NCBI GenBank assembly: GCA_963576475.1
Contig: OY754984.1
Coordinates: 17,210,275 to 17,274,274 of the forward strand
From: Molanna angustata
Lineage: Eukaryota > Arthropoda > Insecta > Trichoptera > Molannidae
DNA length: 64,000 nucleotides
Reading direction: 5' to 3'
The notes beneath the pieces were generated by a model, which saw nothing but the letters and a program-made list of their open reading frames with translations, ran no database searches and had not been told where the DNA came from. A program made the translations under genes and the position numbers. Positions 21,236 to 32,741 of this stretch are shown in pieces (position 1 is the stretch's first letter; each line of letters opens with the position of its first letter).

Positions 21236-21910
21236 AAAATGAAATTTATTTAAGGTAAATTTAGCTATTGAATAAATCTAAATACCATATAGTATAGCGT
21301 TTTTAATAACTGCTAGAGGTAAATGAACTTCCATTAAATGAACTATCGTAGGTTGTAACAAAGACATGATTAATCATAGCCATGAATATTATTGTTTTTT
21401 GTGCTTTCGTTCTCTTCCTCGCAAGGCCCCATATACTTAGGCTATTCGTCATACTGCGCCCTTCGCTATGTAGCTAATATTATGGGAACAATTCATTTCC
21501 CTTCTCGCTTTCCAAATTATAACAATATCATTTGAAAAATGCCCTACCTAGTTCTCTCTCTCTGGGTGAAATAAAAACGGAATTTCTTTTTGTTGTAGAG
21601 TGTATTCAGAAATTTGTCTCGAAATGTGACTAGGGTATACAATCTGAGAATCGCGACCCGATTTTCGATACGTTACGCCCACAAGAAAATGTAATTTTGC
21701 TATGGTAAATTATTTTGAAAAGTATTCCTAATATGAAAAATATTTCGGCTGATAATTATTTATGTAAACCATTATTAAGGGAAATTTTTTATACGTAAAG
21801 AGATGAACTCCTCCTGCTACATTTACCTACGGATCGTCTCAAAATATCATCGCTGCATCATATTTATTGATAGATTAGAAATATTTTGAGCAGGGTTTGT
21901 GTTAAATTAA
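21236..21910. other. Unassigned stretch
   Basis: No supported feature. Confidence 0.4.
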
Positions 21911-22420
21911 ATTTTAAACCGATTTCCAAAAACGGAGAAGGTCATTAATTTGACGTGATTTTTTATGTATGTTCAGCGATAACTTTTTACCACATAGTCC
22001 GATTTCAATAATTCATTTTTCATTAGAAAGGGGATATCTTCCAATTGGTCCCGTTTCTATTTGATCGAGATCTGATTACGGAATCCATGAGAAAATCATC
22101 AAGAAATTTTGATTTCAGCGATAGTACCTACCTAATTCTTTTCGACACAATCCGATTTTAATGATACTTTTCTTAATAGGAACGGAGTGCTTCAGAGGTG
22201 ATCACACATATCAATTTCATCGAGTTCTGATGATGAAACTCATGAGAAAAATTAAAAAAAACTCTTTCATTTGCAAAGACTTCTACAATTGATTATTTTC
22301 GTCGTCCGATTTCGATGATTCTGTTTTCATTAGAAAGAAGTTTATTCCGAGGTGGTTCCATCTGGACTAAACAGAGATATTTGATGATAGGAATCATGAA
22401 TTTGCGAAGGATTTGGGTAT
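21911..22420 (+). repeat. Diverged ~155-bp tandem repeats
   Basis: Three units, starting near 21970, 22125 and 22280, each have GCGATA-like starts, CCGATTT(C/T)(A/G)ATGAT, TTTTC(A/T)TTAGAAAGG, then an AGATCTGAT..GAATCCATGAGAA-type stretch. The first is preceded by ACCGATTTCCAAAAACGGAG. From memory, this unit type is widespread in lepidopteran genomes. Noncoding. Confidence 0.65.
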
Positions 22421-22461
22421 TATTGTAAAGGCAAATTGTATAATTGTATAAAAGGTTTCAT

Positions 22462-22560
22462 TTATACATACCATCACGCCATGTACCTCATGAGATAGGC
22501 AGAGAGAACCGTACGCCACATTTTTACTATCATGACACACCTTCATTTTGAAGTCAGTTT
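22462..22560 (+). repeat. Interspersed repeat R4 (partial)
   Basis: Shares CATACCATCACGCCATGT, GAGATAGGCAGAGAGAACCG, CGCCACAT, then TTTTGAAGTCAGTTTTTTAT with 40084-40200. A further partial match (TACACTTACCATTAACACGC) lies near 23812. Class unknown. Confidence 0.55.
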
Positions 22561-22984
22561 TTTATATGAGTTATTCTTACTATATATTTAAAAAAGCGAA
22601 ACATAAAATAAACGCGTACCTACAAAATATTATGTTATTAGTAAGACGTCACAATATTAATCAGCGTTATTAATTACAATAAATTATTTAATAATATTAT
22701 CTAGCACTTTTGAAACTTTAAGTAAATTTTATAACAAAATAATAATTAAGGTTTTTTGTTACTTCTATTTATATTTTGTTACTTCGTTATATTTTATTTT
22801 AATTAAAATAAACATACCTTTTGAAATCAATTAGAAATTGTTTATAAGTGGAACAAGTTTTTTTCCTATTTGAATTTGTTTTGATAGAAGGCGGTACTTA
22901 CAAAAGGCGAGTGAAAAGCCTATGAATTCAAAGTCATTAATTAAACTAAAAATCTTGAGACTTTCAGGCTTTCAAAACAAACTC
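22561..22984. other. Unassigned AT-rich stretch
   Basis: No supported feature. Confidence 0.4.
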
Positions 22985-23440
22985 ATTTAATGGTATATCA
23001 GATACTGCGATTAATTTATTTTATAATGTGCCAGTTTATTATTACATATGGACAGCTGACCTGGGGAGGAACAACGAATATTGCAATATACTCGGTTAAC
23101 ATGGCACAAAACTCAATAATAAAAATCATATTACAAGTGCCATACAGAACAAGCTTCACAATTATTTTCAAGAATTATTGTAAATCATGACACTTCGACA
23201 ATTATACGCGAGATCAGCACTGCTACATCAATTTAAACACAGTTAACCCATTTTACACAATGCACAACCCCCAAGAACGACAAAAGATCACCTATACAAT
23301 TAATGGATCCAAGTTGCAAACTACACACGGCCAAAGACATTTGAAATATTATGCCATCAAATTAAACAATTGTCTACCAACTTCACTAACAACTGCTATC
23401 AGAAAATACAACAAAAAACACATAGCATCATGGATATATA
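22985..23440 (+). pseudogene. LINE ORF2 C-terminal region
   Basis: First piece: LRLIYFIMCQFIITYGQLTW then GGTTNIAIYSVNMAQNSIIK, the 'Y.....I.YG...WGG.....I..L...QN.I.K' region after the polymerase palm of jockey/CR1-like LINEs. After a stop and frame change it continues KLQTTHGQRHLKYYAIKLNN, CLPTSLTTAIRKY and SWIYNIG. Two or more breaks make it dead. The final coding part flows directly into the 45-bp tandem array. Confidence 0.65.
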
Positions 23441-23660
23441 ACATCGGTTCGGAACATATAAATAATATAAACACATGGATATCTAACATCGGTTAGGAAC
23501 CTATAAATAGCATAAACACATGGATATATAACATCGGTTAGGAACAAATAAATAACATAAACACATGGATACATAACATCGATTCGGAACAAATAAATAA
23601 CATAAACACATGGATATATAACATCGGTTCGGAACAAATAGATAACATAAACACACCAAA
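23415..23660 (+). repeat. 45-bp tandem array grown from a LINE C-terminus
   Basis: About five units of 45 bp, each with CACATGGATATATAACATCG, GTT(C/A)GGAACAAATA and AATAACATAA. The first unit is the LINE's own last codons (SWIYNIGSEHINNIN), so the array expanded from coding sequence. Units are a multiple of three, which creates false open frames on both strands. Confidence 0.85.
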
Positions 23661-23914
23661 TCAAACATAATTAACTCAAGCATTTACAAATTGCTATATA
23701 ATTTAATATATGAACAATTAACACTATGTACTATTTGTGCCTCGCAACAGATCAAATGGATACCTCGGCACAGGATTTCTTAGTGTGGTTTTCATTGTAC
23801 CATCCCAATTATACACTTACCATTAACACGCACTCATACAGATATGCACACACACAACATTTGTAGTATGTACCTAATTATTAGTTATATTGAAATACGT
23901 ATGTCATTTATCAG
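23661..23914. other. Mostly unassigned spacer
   Basis: Weak R4 similarity near 23800-23840; otherwise nothing. Confidence 0.35.
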
Positions 23915-24110
23915 ATGAGTCGATGGCAGAGCGGTTAGCGCGCTGGACTAGTAATCCAGTGGTCGCGAGTTCGAATCCTGCCTCGACCGATTTCGCTCAC
24001 TTGTAGCACAAGCATTTATGCTTTATATAGTGAGTGTAAGAAGATGTATATATCCTTGTTTAACAAGGACATATTCATTTTTTATTAAATAATAAATAAA
24101 TAAAAAAAAA
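23915..24110 (+). mobile_element. tRNA-Thr-related SINE (copy B, best preserved)
   Basis: The head 23919-23990 has A box TGGCAGAGCGG, a perfect five-pair anticodon stem CTGGA/TCCAG around CTAGTAA (anticodon AGT at 23950-23952) and B box GAGTTCGAATCC. The acceptor GTCGA pairs with TCGAC. The body CGATTTCGCTCACTTGTAGC leads to GTTTAACAAGGACATATTCA and an (AAAT)n-like tail. The T stem has mismatches and a retroposon tail follows, so it is a SINE and not a tRNA gene. Confidence 0.85.
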
Positions 24111-24930
24111 GTAAAGCATACAAATAAATAATATTCTACGTATTTTCAATATTTTTAATCATGAAATTTCACTCTGTGAACAAAAACATAATTGACCCTT
24201 ACATCAACGGATTTGTACAGCGTCCCAAAACATAACGTATTTTTCCGTGCGGTTAATTATCACAACGGGCTCCGAGCTAGACCGATTGAATAGACATTCT
24301 CCGGGGCCGATGAAGAATGATGATGGAGACCACTGCAAGAGGAACGGTAATGACGAAGGGGGACGAAATGGAAGGAGACAGGGGAGGGTGTCGCCCCCAA
24401 GGACAGGGGCGCAGCAACTAAAGCCGCGTCGAAGAAAATTTATTGTAAATTACTCTCTTAGAAGTGTGTAGGGACCGGGTGATGTTATTAAATTAAATTA
24501 CTTCCTGAATATTTCAGATCGAATCTCGATATCTCTTGTTTGAAACGTAGGTTATGTGTCGACTCGAGCGAGTTGCTAGTATGCCGAGCACACCGTCAGG
24601 TATACGGACTGATCAGTTATAACTGAACCATTTCGAGCTTGAAAATCTATTGATATAACATGTTATGTCCGAATGAAACTTCAGCTTCGGTTTCGGCCAC
24701 CTTCGCCAAAAAAAAAGTACCTTGACTCCGGCCAATATTAAGCCATAGGTTTTGCTGAAGCCGTAAATTTCTATCAGCTGTTCAAAGCAGTAAACACTGA
24801 AACACTGAATAGCTTGAGCGAAAATTCGGCTGAATTGAATTTTTAAAAAGTTTAACTTGGTCGTAGTCTTAACAATTACCTCACAATTTTTTTACAAATA
24901 CTTACTACTCAGTCCAGTAGAATAGAATCC
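24111..24930. other. Unassigned stretch with a GC-richer island
   Basis: 24245-24475 is GC-richer and open for 74 codons on the plus strand, rich in G, R, N and P. There is no domain, homolog or splice context I can recognise, and it is best treated as chance. Confidence 0.35.
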
Positions 24931-25130
24931 GCACAGGACAGGAGCGCTGAATTCACCTCATGTGGAAATGGATCAATAGGTATTCTCCGGAGTGTGACTG
25001 TGCAGCAAATATCCAGACTGTCCATCACCTGGTAGAGGAATGCCTGACGAGGAGATATCCGGGGGGTGGATGGATATCAATAATCCAACCCCGGAGCCAG
25101 TACAGAAGCTGGGAGGCAGTGGGAACTGGG
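24931..25130 (+). pseudogene. LINE C-terminal zinc-knuckle fragment
   Basis: MWKWINRYSPECDCAANIQT then VHHLVEECLTRRYPGG carries the C-x-C...H-x4-C pattern near the end of many LINE ORF2 proteins ('C.CG...T..H...EC'). Only about 45 codons are recognisable. Confidence 0.5.
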
Positions 25131-26004
25131 GCTTTAAATTAAATAAAAAATGACTCAGCCGATGGCGGAGAAAAACATATAGCAATGCAACACAAAAAGT
25201 AAGTAGTATTATAAAATTTCAATAAAACTTCTGCTACGCTCCAATTAGGTATGTTATGGATTTTATGTTTTTTTTTATTATTTCAAGATTTTTTTTTTAT
25301 TATATGGTGTCTATGGGCATAACATAATTTAGTCATGCATGGAAATTATAAAGACTATCGTTCTCGTACTGTCCTGACTAGTGTTGACTAAGTATTTGGA
25401 GGTCGAAATTGCTGTCGACACCATACATAAAATAAGTAGAGTAAATGGTGTGGTAAAATGATTTACAATGGAATTCTACCAAACGAAAGAAGAAAAAGTT
25501 AAGAACAAGCATTTTGCTCGCACTTGAGCCATGTGCAATCATTTTGAAAGGAGTATGACTTTCACAAGTTGTTGAGAATTTTTTACAGTTCAAGCCAATC
25601 CGACGCGATTGTTTGCACAGTCATGAGAGACGGTGTAGAGCACGTCTTAGGTATTAAATTGTAATGAATATTCCGGTAACCAGATCCTGTTTCAATAATT
25701 AATACTTCAAGTTTCTAAATCAAAGAATCCATCTTCACGCCTCAGACAGCGCTCCCCGGGCCAATCTCAGTTTACAAATATTTTTGGAGTTGAAATTTAA
25801 TAATTATTTCATCATGAATAGGTCGGTGCCTTAGAAAGGGGAAATATCATTCTTTTGATGTAAACAGCTAAATTTTAATTGGCAATAAATAAACAAACAA
25901 CGGGGTATCTTTGAAATTCAAACAGCAAGTCCTGGCTCCAGGATTTTTTAAGCATTTCCTTAAAAGACGAATTGGTATTAATTTTTTGATATAGAAAATT
26001 GATA
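25131..26004. other. Unassigned AT-rich stretch
   Basis: No supported feature. Confidence 0.4.
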
Positions 26005-26300
26005 TTTTTTTTTGACAAACTTTTTAACATCTCAATAAAGACGAAGTTGGTAAATTATAGAAGAACCAGGAACTCAAGGTACTTCAGGGCTTGCGACCTG
26101 CCTGTTAAAAAAATTTTCAAAAAAAACATCGTTTGACTCCCGACAGGTAAAAAATCCGATGTTTGCGTATGTGCATATAATAAAATATTCGATCGAAAAT
26201 TGAGTTTAAAAAAAAAACAAACTTGGCTCAGTAATAGTAATAATATTATATACTTCCTTGCATCCTGCGCAAGTGGCAATATCCAAGAAACATTAAAATA
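26005..26300 (-). repeat. R1-type repeat joined to a SINE-like tail
   Basis: AACATCTCAATAAAGACGAA, AAGAACCAGGAACTCAAGG, GGGCTTGCGACCTG and TGACTCCCGACAGGTAAAAA match the inverse of the R1 copies at 43190-44345. Right of it, CTTCCTTGCATCCTGCGCAAG matches the SINE tail at 828-850. Confidence 0.55.
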
Positions 26301-26374
26301 ATACCGGAAATAAAAATAAAAAAAAAGAAGCTGGGTAGACCGCTAAGTTTGTGATCCAGTACAGTTAGGAATCT

Positions 26375-26500
26375 AGCAACGAACGAGTTCGTTCACCTAT
26401 AGCACAAGAATTTATAGACAGTTTAGGGAATGTATAATATGTACTTGTCCCAGGACATTCATATTCTTTGAAAAAATATAATATACTCATGGATGTATAC
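26375..26500 (+). mobile_element. 3' part of a tRNA-Thr-related SINE
   Basis: It starts inside the body (GTTCGTTCACCTATAGCAC) and continues GTTTAGGGAATGTA and GTCCCAGGACATTCATATTC to an A-rich tail. The tRNA head is absent or unrecognisable. Confidence 0.6.
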
Positions 26501-27085
26501 AAATTATCTAACATTTCTGCACTGAGAAAAAAATATATTTATTACATATTAGTAGTAGGAGTAGGTACATAATAGTAACTTTTATTTAGACGTAAAAAAA
26601 TACAAAATTAATACATCTAGTGTTGGTTACGCAAAGTTGGGTACACACGCATATATACACACACACACACCTTTCCTATCCTATCCTAGTTTACCTCGGC
26701 CTAAAAACAACCTACCTACATACCTGCCAGCTATATGCAAAAAAGTATTGTTGCATATAAATTTTCTCATTATATCAACTGTCATCTTGACTAACACACC
26801 GCACCGCACCGCTCTTAAAATTATATCTTCAAAATCCGCTGAAATTAATTAACTTGTGAATTACTAGTGAAGTGTCAAAGTTTTCATACTACGCTGTGAA
26901 TGTGGTGAAAAGATTATTCGGAACCAGCACAATAAATATCGAGGCAAGGTAACTCCCTATACCTTCATCTTTTCCACCAAGTGTAAACAAAAAGTATATA
27001 ATTTTTTTGATACAATAATAAATTATGGTACAGAGTATGACACTAAATTATTAAAATATGTAAAAGTATGGAGAACATTAATATT
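26501..27085. other. Unassigned stretch
   Basis: A short (AC)n run lies at 26655-26670. Nothing else is supported. Confidence 0.4.
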
Positions 27086-27088
27086 TTT

Positions 27089-27960
27089 ACTCCTCACTAA
27101 CCCAAGGGGATATAGTGGGGAGTTATAATTTCGCAATTTTTAAGGGTATTTTTTTTGTTTCAGAGTATCAACTAGTATCATGTTGAGATTGTATTCTGAA
27201 AGTTTCGTCACAATGTATGTATATGTGTGTGTGTGCTATGTGCTGGGTGCTATGTGCTGTGTGCAGTGAGCTATGTACGGCGTGTTTATTTTACTTTATC
27301 GATTATAGACTAAAGTAATCATTCGATTCTTTTAAAATTTTGATATAATGTATACCTAATACTCTCTTAGATCTCGTTAGATTTTTAAGCATATCTGAAT
27401 AGTGCTTCTCAAGTTTTTTAACTGTCAAATATTTCAAAGTAACCCCAAGCTCAGGAAACTTAAAATTTGAAATTTTTAGTTTCAAATCAGTAAAAAGCAT
27501 ATTACTAACATAAAATGGCATTGAAGAGTTATCAAGTTTTCACAATAAAATAATATAAAAAATAATTCAACAAACTCATTTCATTAAAATGCTGAATATT
27601 TCCGTACAAAATTTAAATACTTTATAGAATGACTTGTTAGTGAGGAGTTAAGCGTTGGCCACAACCCACTCGTTTAACTATGTGTTCAGCACCTATCCTA
27701 CGAAAGGTGGCAAGACTTGTAGTTTTTTTTATGTTTGGTGGCAAACTATTATATATTTTGAGACCTTTATGGTATAAACAATTTTGTGTACTTGTTAATC
27801 TCGTTTTTGAAAGTCTAAAATCCTGACATCCTCTCGAAGGGGAAGTGTGAACATTGGCGATGAATAATATATTTTTCTGCATAATATATTTTGGAAGCAT
27901 ATTATTTTTTAGTTTGAAAATCAAAGTTAATGTGTTGCATATATTGTATTGCTTATAACA
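27089..27960 (-). pseudogene. LINE C-terminus and 3' region (R5 copy 1)
   Basis: The minus strand from 27924 encodes MLPKYIMQKNILFIANVHTS, RLSKTRLTSTQNCLYHKGLK and IYNSLPPNIKKT, a clear CR1/jockey-like ORF2 ending ('TR....Q..L...GLK.YN.LP..IK'). It stops near 27640. The stretch 27089-27648 that follows has matching ends ACTCCTCACTAAC and GTTAGTGAGGAGT and recurs at 28551-29022 and, split, at 49851-50690. It is either this LINE's 3' untranslated region with a terminal inverted 13-mer, or a separate TIR element inserted at the ORF end. Confidence 0.65.
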
Positions 27961-28424
27961 TGTCGAAAATTCATTATTTTTGTATATTATTTTTTTTTTG
28001 CTAGTTTGTGATTATTATTTTTTTATCAATATTTTTCTAAACAAAAACATTTTCAGTTATTTATAACTGTTTTCAATTAACATTTTTTATAACTCCTTTC
28101 GATGTTTTGTTGTAAAATATTTATAAAACAAATATATTTTCAAAAGCTCAGTGAGTTCAGCTTTCAAATTTAATTCTATTGTAAAAAAAGACGGATTTAA
28201 AGACTTTTGTTAATATTAAATGAGTAAGTAGATCACATTCTTGTCTCTACAAAATCTCTCTTGAAAGACGATTTTACGTTTTTATGAAACAAAATACAAT
28301 TGAATGTATCTTATACAGTTAAAAGAAATCATCTAGCCTGTAAAATTAACATGATATTCGTCACATACTACATACATATTTTTGTCACAAATCGTTCGAA
28401 GTACAATTAGCAAGACTGGAATAT
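27961..28424. other. Unassigned AT-rich stretch
   Basis: No supported feature. Confidence 0.4.
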
Positions 28425-29260
28425 TTTAACTCCGGATATGGCGTCGTCTAACTCAGTTTGTATTTTCAAGAAAAAAACTAAAGAAGGAATATTTATCCTT
28501 TAACACCTGATCCCGATTTCCCCTCCTTGTCCTTTCCCAATTATTTTTTTACTCCTCACTAACCCAAGGGAATATAGTGGGGAGTTATATAATATTAAAG
28601 GTATTTTTTTATTGCAGATTATCAACTAGTATCATGCTGAGATTGTATTCTGAAAGTTTTATCACATAACGGCGTGTTCATTTTACTTTATCGATTATAG
28701 ACTAAAGTACTCATTCGATTCTTTTCAAATTTTGCAAATATGTGTACCTATATAATACTCGCTTAGACTCCATTATATTTTGAAGGATATGTGAATAGTG
28801 CTTCTCAATTTTTTTGACTGTCTAATATATGAAATTTGAAATTTTTATTTTCAAATTGGTAAATAGGCACATCACTTTCATAAAATGGTATTGAAGAATT
28901 ATCGTGTTTTCATAATAAAATATATAAATAAAAAATAATTAAACAAACTCATTTCATGAAAATACTGAATATTTTCCAGACAAAATTTGAATACTTTATA
29001 GAATGATTTGTTAGTGAGGAGTTTAGCGTTAGCTACAACCCACTCGTTTTGCTTTGATGTTTTTAATATTTATCTTATAATAATGTAAATTTTCTTTTTT
29101 TTTTCGCATTCATTCTTTTGTTGATGTACATATACAATTTTGTCATACTTTGTAATCTGGTAGGTTGGAAGAAATTGACTAATGGCAATAAGCCCGCCAG
29201 TGTGCATTATATTTTTTTGTATTATGTACAAAAAGATAAATAAATAAAATAAAACGTTAG
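28425..29260 (+). mobile_element. LINE 3' end interrupted by R5
   Basis: The left part (28425-28550) has TTTCAAGAAAAAAACTAAAG, CTGATCCCGATTTCCCCTCC and CCTTTCCC, similar to 55456-55500. The right part (29060-29260) has TTGATGTACATATACAATTT, GGTTGGAAGAAATTGACTA, ATGGCAATAAGCCCGCC and an (AAAT)n tail. The two join into one LINE 3' end once 28551-29055 is removed. Confidence 0.6.
28551..29055 (-). repeat. R5 copy 2, inserted in a LINE tail
   Basis: Bounded by ACTCCTCACTAACCC (28551) and GTTAGTGAGGAGT (29010-29022), and followed by the same AGCGTTAGCTACAACCCACTC as copy 1. Internally it shares GATTGTATTCTGAAAGTTT and TTTACTTTATCGATTATAGA. About 90 bp shorter than copy 1 between the 13-mers. Noncoding. 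Confidence 0.65.
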
Positions 29261-29888
29261 ATTGGTGTTTGCGAAAAATTCTATGAATACCTTAATTTTT
29301 TTATATATTTACAAAATAGGCCACGTATAAAAATAAAAATTTCACGATGAAATAAATAAGAGTAAGTGTAACTTAATCATCCCACCTTTGTACTCATGTT
29401 ACATGTACTCACTTCTGGTAACAAAAAAATGAATTATTCCTGATTAATGTGACTCCTGTAAAGGGTCCTGGAAAATAGAACCAATATAACCATTAACCAC
29501 GGACCTGATACTTTCCAGATTATTATAATATATGTATGTGGTAAAGCATCGGTACTATGGCGAATTCTGAGCGGCGTTAGCGGTTTTTATGTCTGTAAAA
29601 AACGTGAGAGTGTGTCTTGCTCGTCTGTTTGGTAGGTACGTTGAAGTTAATATTTTTCAGGTCTGTACAGGCAATATTGTAGTTCATATGTTATAGAGGT
29701 ACCTATATTAAGTCTGAGGTCCTTGGTCTTGTTACTCGTGTAAATCTGCGAATCTTTTGTCTTTTATTCTAAGAAAACCTATTCTAAGAATCTTTAATTC
29801 TAAGAAAACCAATGATCATGACTTAAGTTTCTGCCTACAAACACTTCCATGGAATTAATTACATGTTATTTTTAAGTGTAGTATATTT
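29261..29888. other. Unassigned stretch
   Basis: No supported feature. Confidence 0.4.
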
Positions 29889-30440
29889 TATTAATTTTTT
29901 ATTTTATTTATTACAATTTACGGCTTGATAGCCTTTTACACATACAAATAAAACAGAATTTAAACATGGTTATACAAACAAAAACAGATTATATTAAAAA
30001 AAACAGATTTACATAAAAAAATGAAATTAAACAAATAACACCCAGCTAGCGCTACCGCCGTCATGCATGCATAACTAACATAATGTTTCTTTCTTTATTT
30101 ATGTATGTACATTGTCAGTTTTTCGTCATTTTAATGCATCATTCATTGATTATTGAATTGTTTTATTCTTTCTAGTTAATTATTTATGATGTGTTTTTGT
30201 TTCTTATTTTTTTATTACTTTCTTATTTTCTGTTTTTTGCATGGAATCTAGTGATTTTATATAATTTCTTGATTTTTAGTTATTATGCTTTTTTGAATTC
30301 ATTATTATTATAATTGTTATTTTATTTTGTAGCTCGTCGATTTCATCATTTTATTTGTTAAATACTTTTTTGTAACTACCTACTGTATATATTTTTTATT
30401 GTAAAAGGCTTCTAGCCGTATAGTCAAATAAATAAATAAA
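29889..30440. mobile_element. Two LINE-type tails pointing outward
   Basis: At 29905-29940 the minus strand reads GTAAAAGGCTATCAAGCCGT then an ATTT-rich tail. At 30395-30440 the plus strand reads GTAAAAGGCTTCTAGCCGTA then (AAAT)n. The same GGCT/AGCC hairpin in opposite orientations means two related 3' ends back to back. No coding part is recognisable between them. Confidence 0.55.
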
Positions 30441-31384
30441 TAAATAACAAAAATATACATGGAAAAAATAATGTAAGAAAAAAATGTGAAAACAGGTAAG
30501 TATTAAAAAAGCGAAGAAAACAATAAAATGCTTGGTTTCGTTGACAAGTGCAATGTAGAAGTGTCTTTTATAAATAACAATTATTGAATCATTGAAGATG
30601 TCTATGTATTGTGCATATTGATTCCCCAAACTATGCAGTCTATGCAAAGTTGAATTAGTTCTGTATACGCTAGTGTTTGTGAGGCTATAAAATGGCAATA
30701 GGTATCAAATAATATAGCAATAGGTATCAAAAATTAATACATCTTTCAGAGACATCTTTGAAGTAGGTATAAAGAAAACAATAATACATAGGTAACGAAT
30801 AAGTTTGTTGTTTGTAAAAAATTAAAATATGTATTTTCTACGAGAGAAGGCACTCGTGTAGAGAAATCCCCTGGCACTATGAATACGACTCCGCCACTGG
30901 TAGCATGGGGCAGAGAAGAAAGAGGTGGGGGAAGGTTAAAAGCCTTTTGCTTGAAGCATGAACTTCAAAATACGCTTCACACGACGTCGCCTCGCTCTGT
31001 CTAATTGCGCCTGCTACTCTACACATTATTGTACACGTACATTCATACATACACTTGGATTAAACGTATGAAAAGAATCTAGGACTGGTAGACCTGATGA
31101 ATATATTAAAAGAGTTTTTGGAGTTTTCATTAGTAAATTTATTTTCCAGAGTTTAATATATTTTTTTTCCTACTAAACTTTAATTATGCATAAGAAAGCG
31201 ATTAGGACCGTGGAGGATCTGTTTCAAGCCTTCGAAGATAGGGAGATATTCTCACAGGTGACATTCAACGTCGGGAGGACCTAACAGGATACTGGAAGAA
31301 GAAGATAGTGATTTTATGACAAGATTCATATAAATTAACAAATTTTGTACAAGTACCTATATTGTTTAAAAATTAGACCGAAAT
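30441..31384. other. Unassigned stretch
   Basis: A slightly GC-richer part at 30840-31030 shows no motif. Confidence 0.4.
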
Positions 31385-31530
31385 AGCCTGGAGATTCCAT
31401 CCTTTTCTATCATGTTCCATATTACAGCAACGAGGTTCACAACCCATTCTGAATGTAGTGCCTTTTAATGTGAGACGAAAATGGTGTGTGGGGATACAAG
31501 CATGTCTTGTGCTTTTAAGTAGCAAAAACA
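31385..31530 (-). repeat. R2 repeat, partial
   Basis: GAGGTTCACAACCCATTCTG, GCCTTTTAATGTGAGACG and TGGTGTGTGGGGATACAAGC are the inverse of the R2 central section. Confidence 0.7.
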
Positions 31531-31965
31531 AAAAAATCAGCCTTTATACTATGACGTAAATTTGGCTGTCGCTGGCACTTCTCTATATGTGCAGTTATAT
31601 TAATTAACAAAAATTTTATTTGATTTCAAAAAAAAGTTGTAAATAAACAGGATAACAGGAAGCAGGAACTTAACCCTGAGCAACATTAATTAACCTTAAG
31701 AATAGCAAAATTTATATTTTTATCCTATTTTATAATTGTGATATATGCGGCCAAATAAACGTTGGTATTAGAATAAAAGAGCATGAGTTTTTTACTCAAT
31801 CAATATCGAATATTTTATGAAGCACCCCAACTAAATGAGCTTGTAAAGGTTAAAACGAATGTCGAATATGTAACGTACCTAAACAAGATATTTTGACATA
31901 AGTCCATAAGCCGAAATTTTGCCATTTCCAGTATAATATTTTGTTTTCGTCTTCTATAATATTAT
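31531..31965. other. Unassigned stretch
   Basis: No supported feature. Confidence 0.4.
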
Positions 31966-32741
31966 ATTTTGGGCATGGATTTTAAAAAACCCTCAGTTAT
32001 GTATGAAAAACTAAGAATCACTAGACACACTATCCTGAAAAACTCTAAAGACCAAACCATAATAGAGATTTCTCGAGAAGAAAAAGAAATAGGTAATCTG
32101 AAAAGTAAGGTTGATTTCCATAATAAATTCATCGCGGGTTGTAGTAAAAACCGATCGGGTCTGGGGGTGGGGAGGAACAAGATAGAAAAAGAGCAAATGA
32201 AAGACTTTGTTGTACAAGATGCAAACAATGAATACGAACTTCATGCGTTGAACTTGAAAGTTCAAAACGATTGGTTATCCTTGGGGGAATTTTGTATTCC
32301 TCCAGCAGTGGGATGGAAACAGATAATACATGTATGGTCATCTGATGTGCTGAAGTTCTATCTAAACTCAATACAGGGTACGCTCCCAGACCAGAGTAAC
32401 TTGAAACGATGGAATATAGACAGAAATGACAGTTGCCGTCTCTGTGGGACATCTGCATGCACGGCTAGGCATATCTCTTGGCCGGCTGCAGGGTAGCACT
32501 ACAGGAGGGAAGGTTCTCATACAGACACGATAAGGTGTTTGAAATTGTGAGAGAGGCTTCCAGCCTTGCGGTGGCAAGAGCAATCAAAGGATTAACCACA
32601 TGGAAACAGTCGATTGAAACATTTGTAAAACCGGGACAAAAAGTTAGACCTACAACAAAGAAATTAATATCAATGATATTTTGTATCTTTGAGAAGTATC
32701 TCATTGAACAAAACTTCGTTCATTGCATTAATGAAAATTGA
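31966..32741 (+). pseudogene. Retroelement-like ORF 3' part with CCHC-type knuckle, frameshifted
   Basis: The first frame (31969-32496) carries VGRNKIEKEQMKDFVVQD, SDVLKFYLNSIQGTLPDQSN, LKRWNIDRNDSCRLCG and TSACTARHI. A one-base shift near 32470-32478 moves to the second frame: LAGCRVALQEGRFSYRHDKV then EIVREAS. Together they give 'LPD.SNLKRW...C.LCG...C...H.L.GC..AL..GR..YRHD.V', an ending I associate with some LINE-like retroelements of animals. Clade unknown. The upstream reverse transcriptase is not recognisable here. Dead because of the shift and missing 5' part. Confidence 0.6.

Noticed and set aside
23424..23660. CRISPR-like array
   Set aside because: The 45-bp units are contiguous with no unique spacers, and the DNA is eukaryotic.
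23919..23990. Functional tRNA-Thr(AGT) gene (also 5358-5430)
   Set aside because: It has A and B boxes and a good anticodon arm, but the T stem is mismatched, the same retroposon body and A-rich tail follow each copy, and truncated relatives occur. It is a SINE head.
24247..24471. 74-codon GC-richer ORF
   Set aside because: No motif, no neighbours, composition alone is not evidence of a gene.
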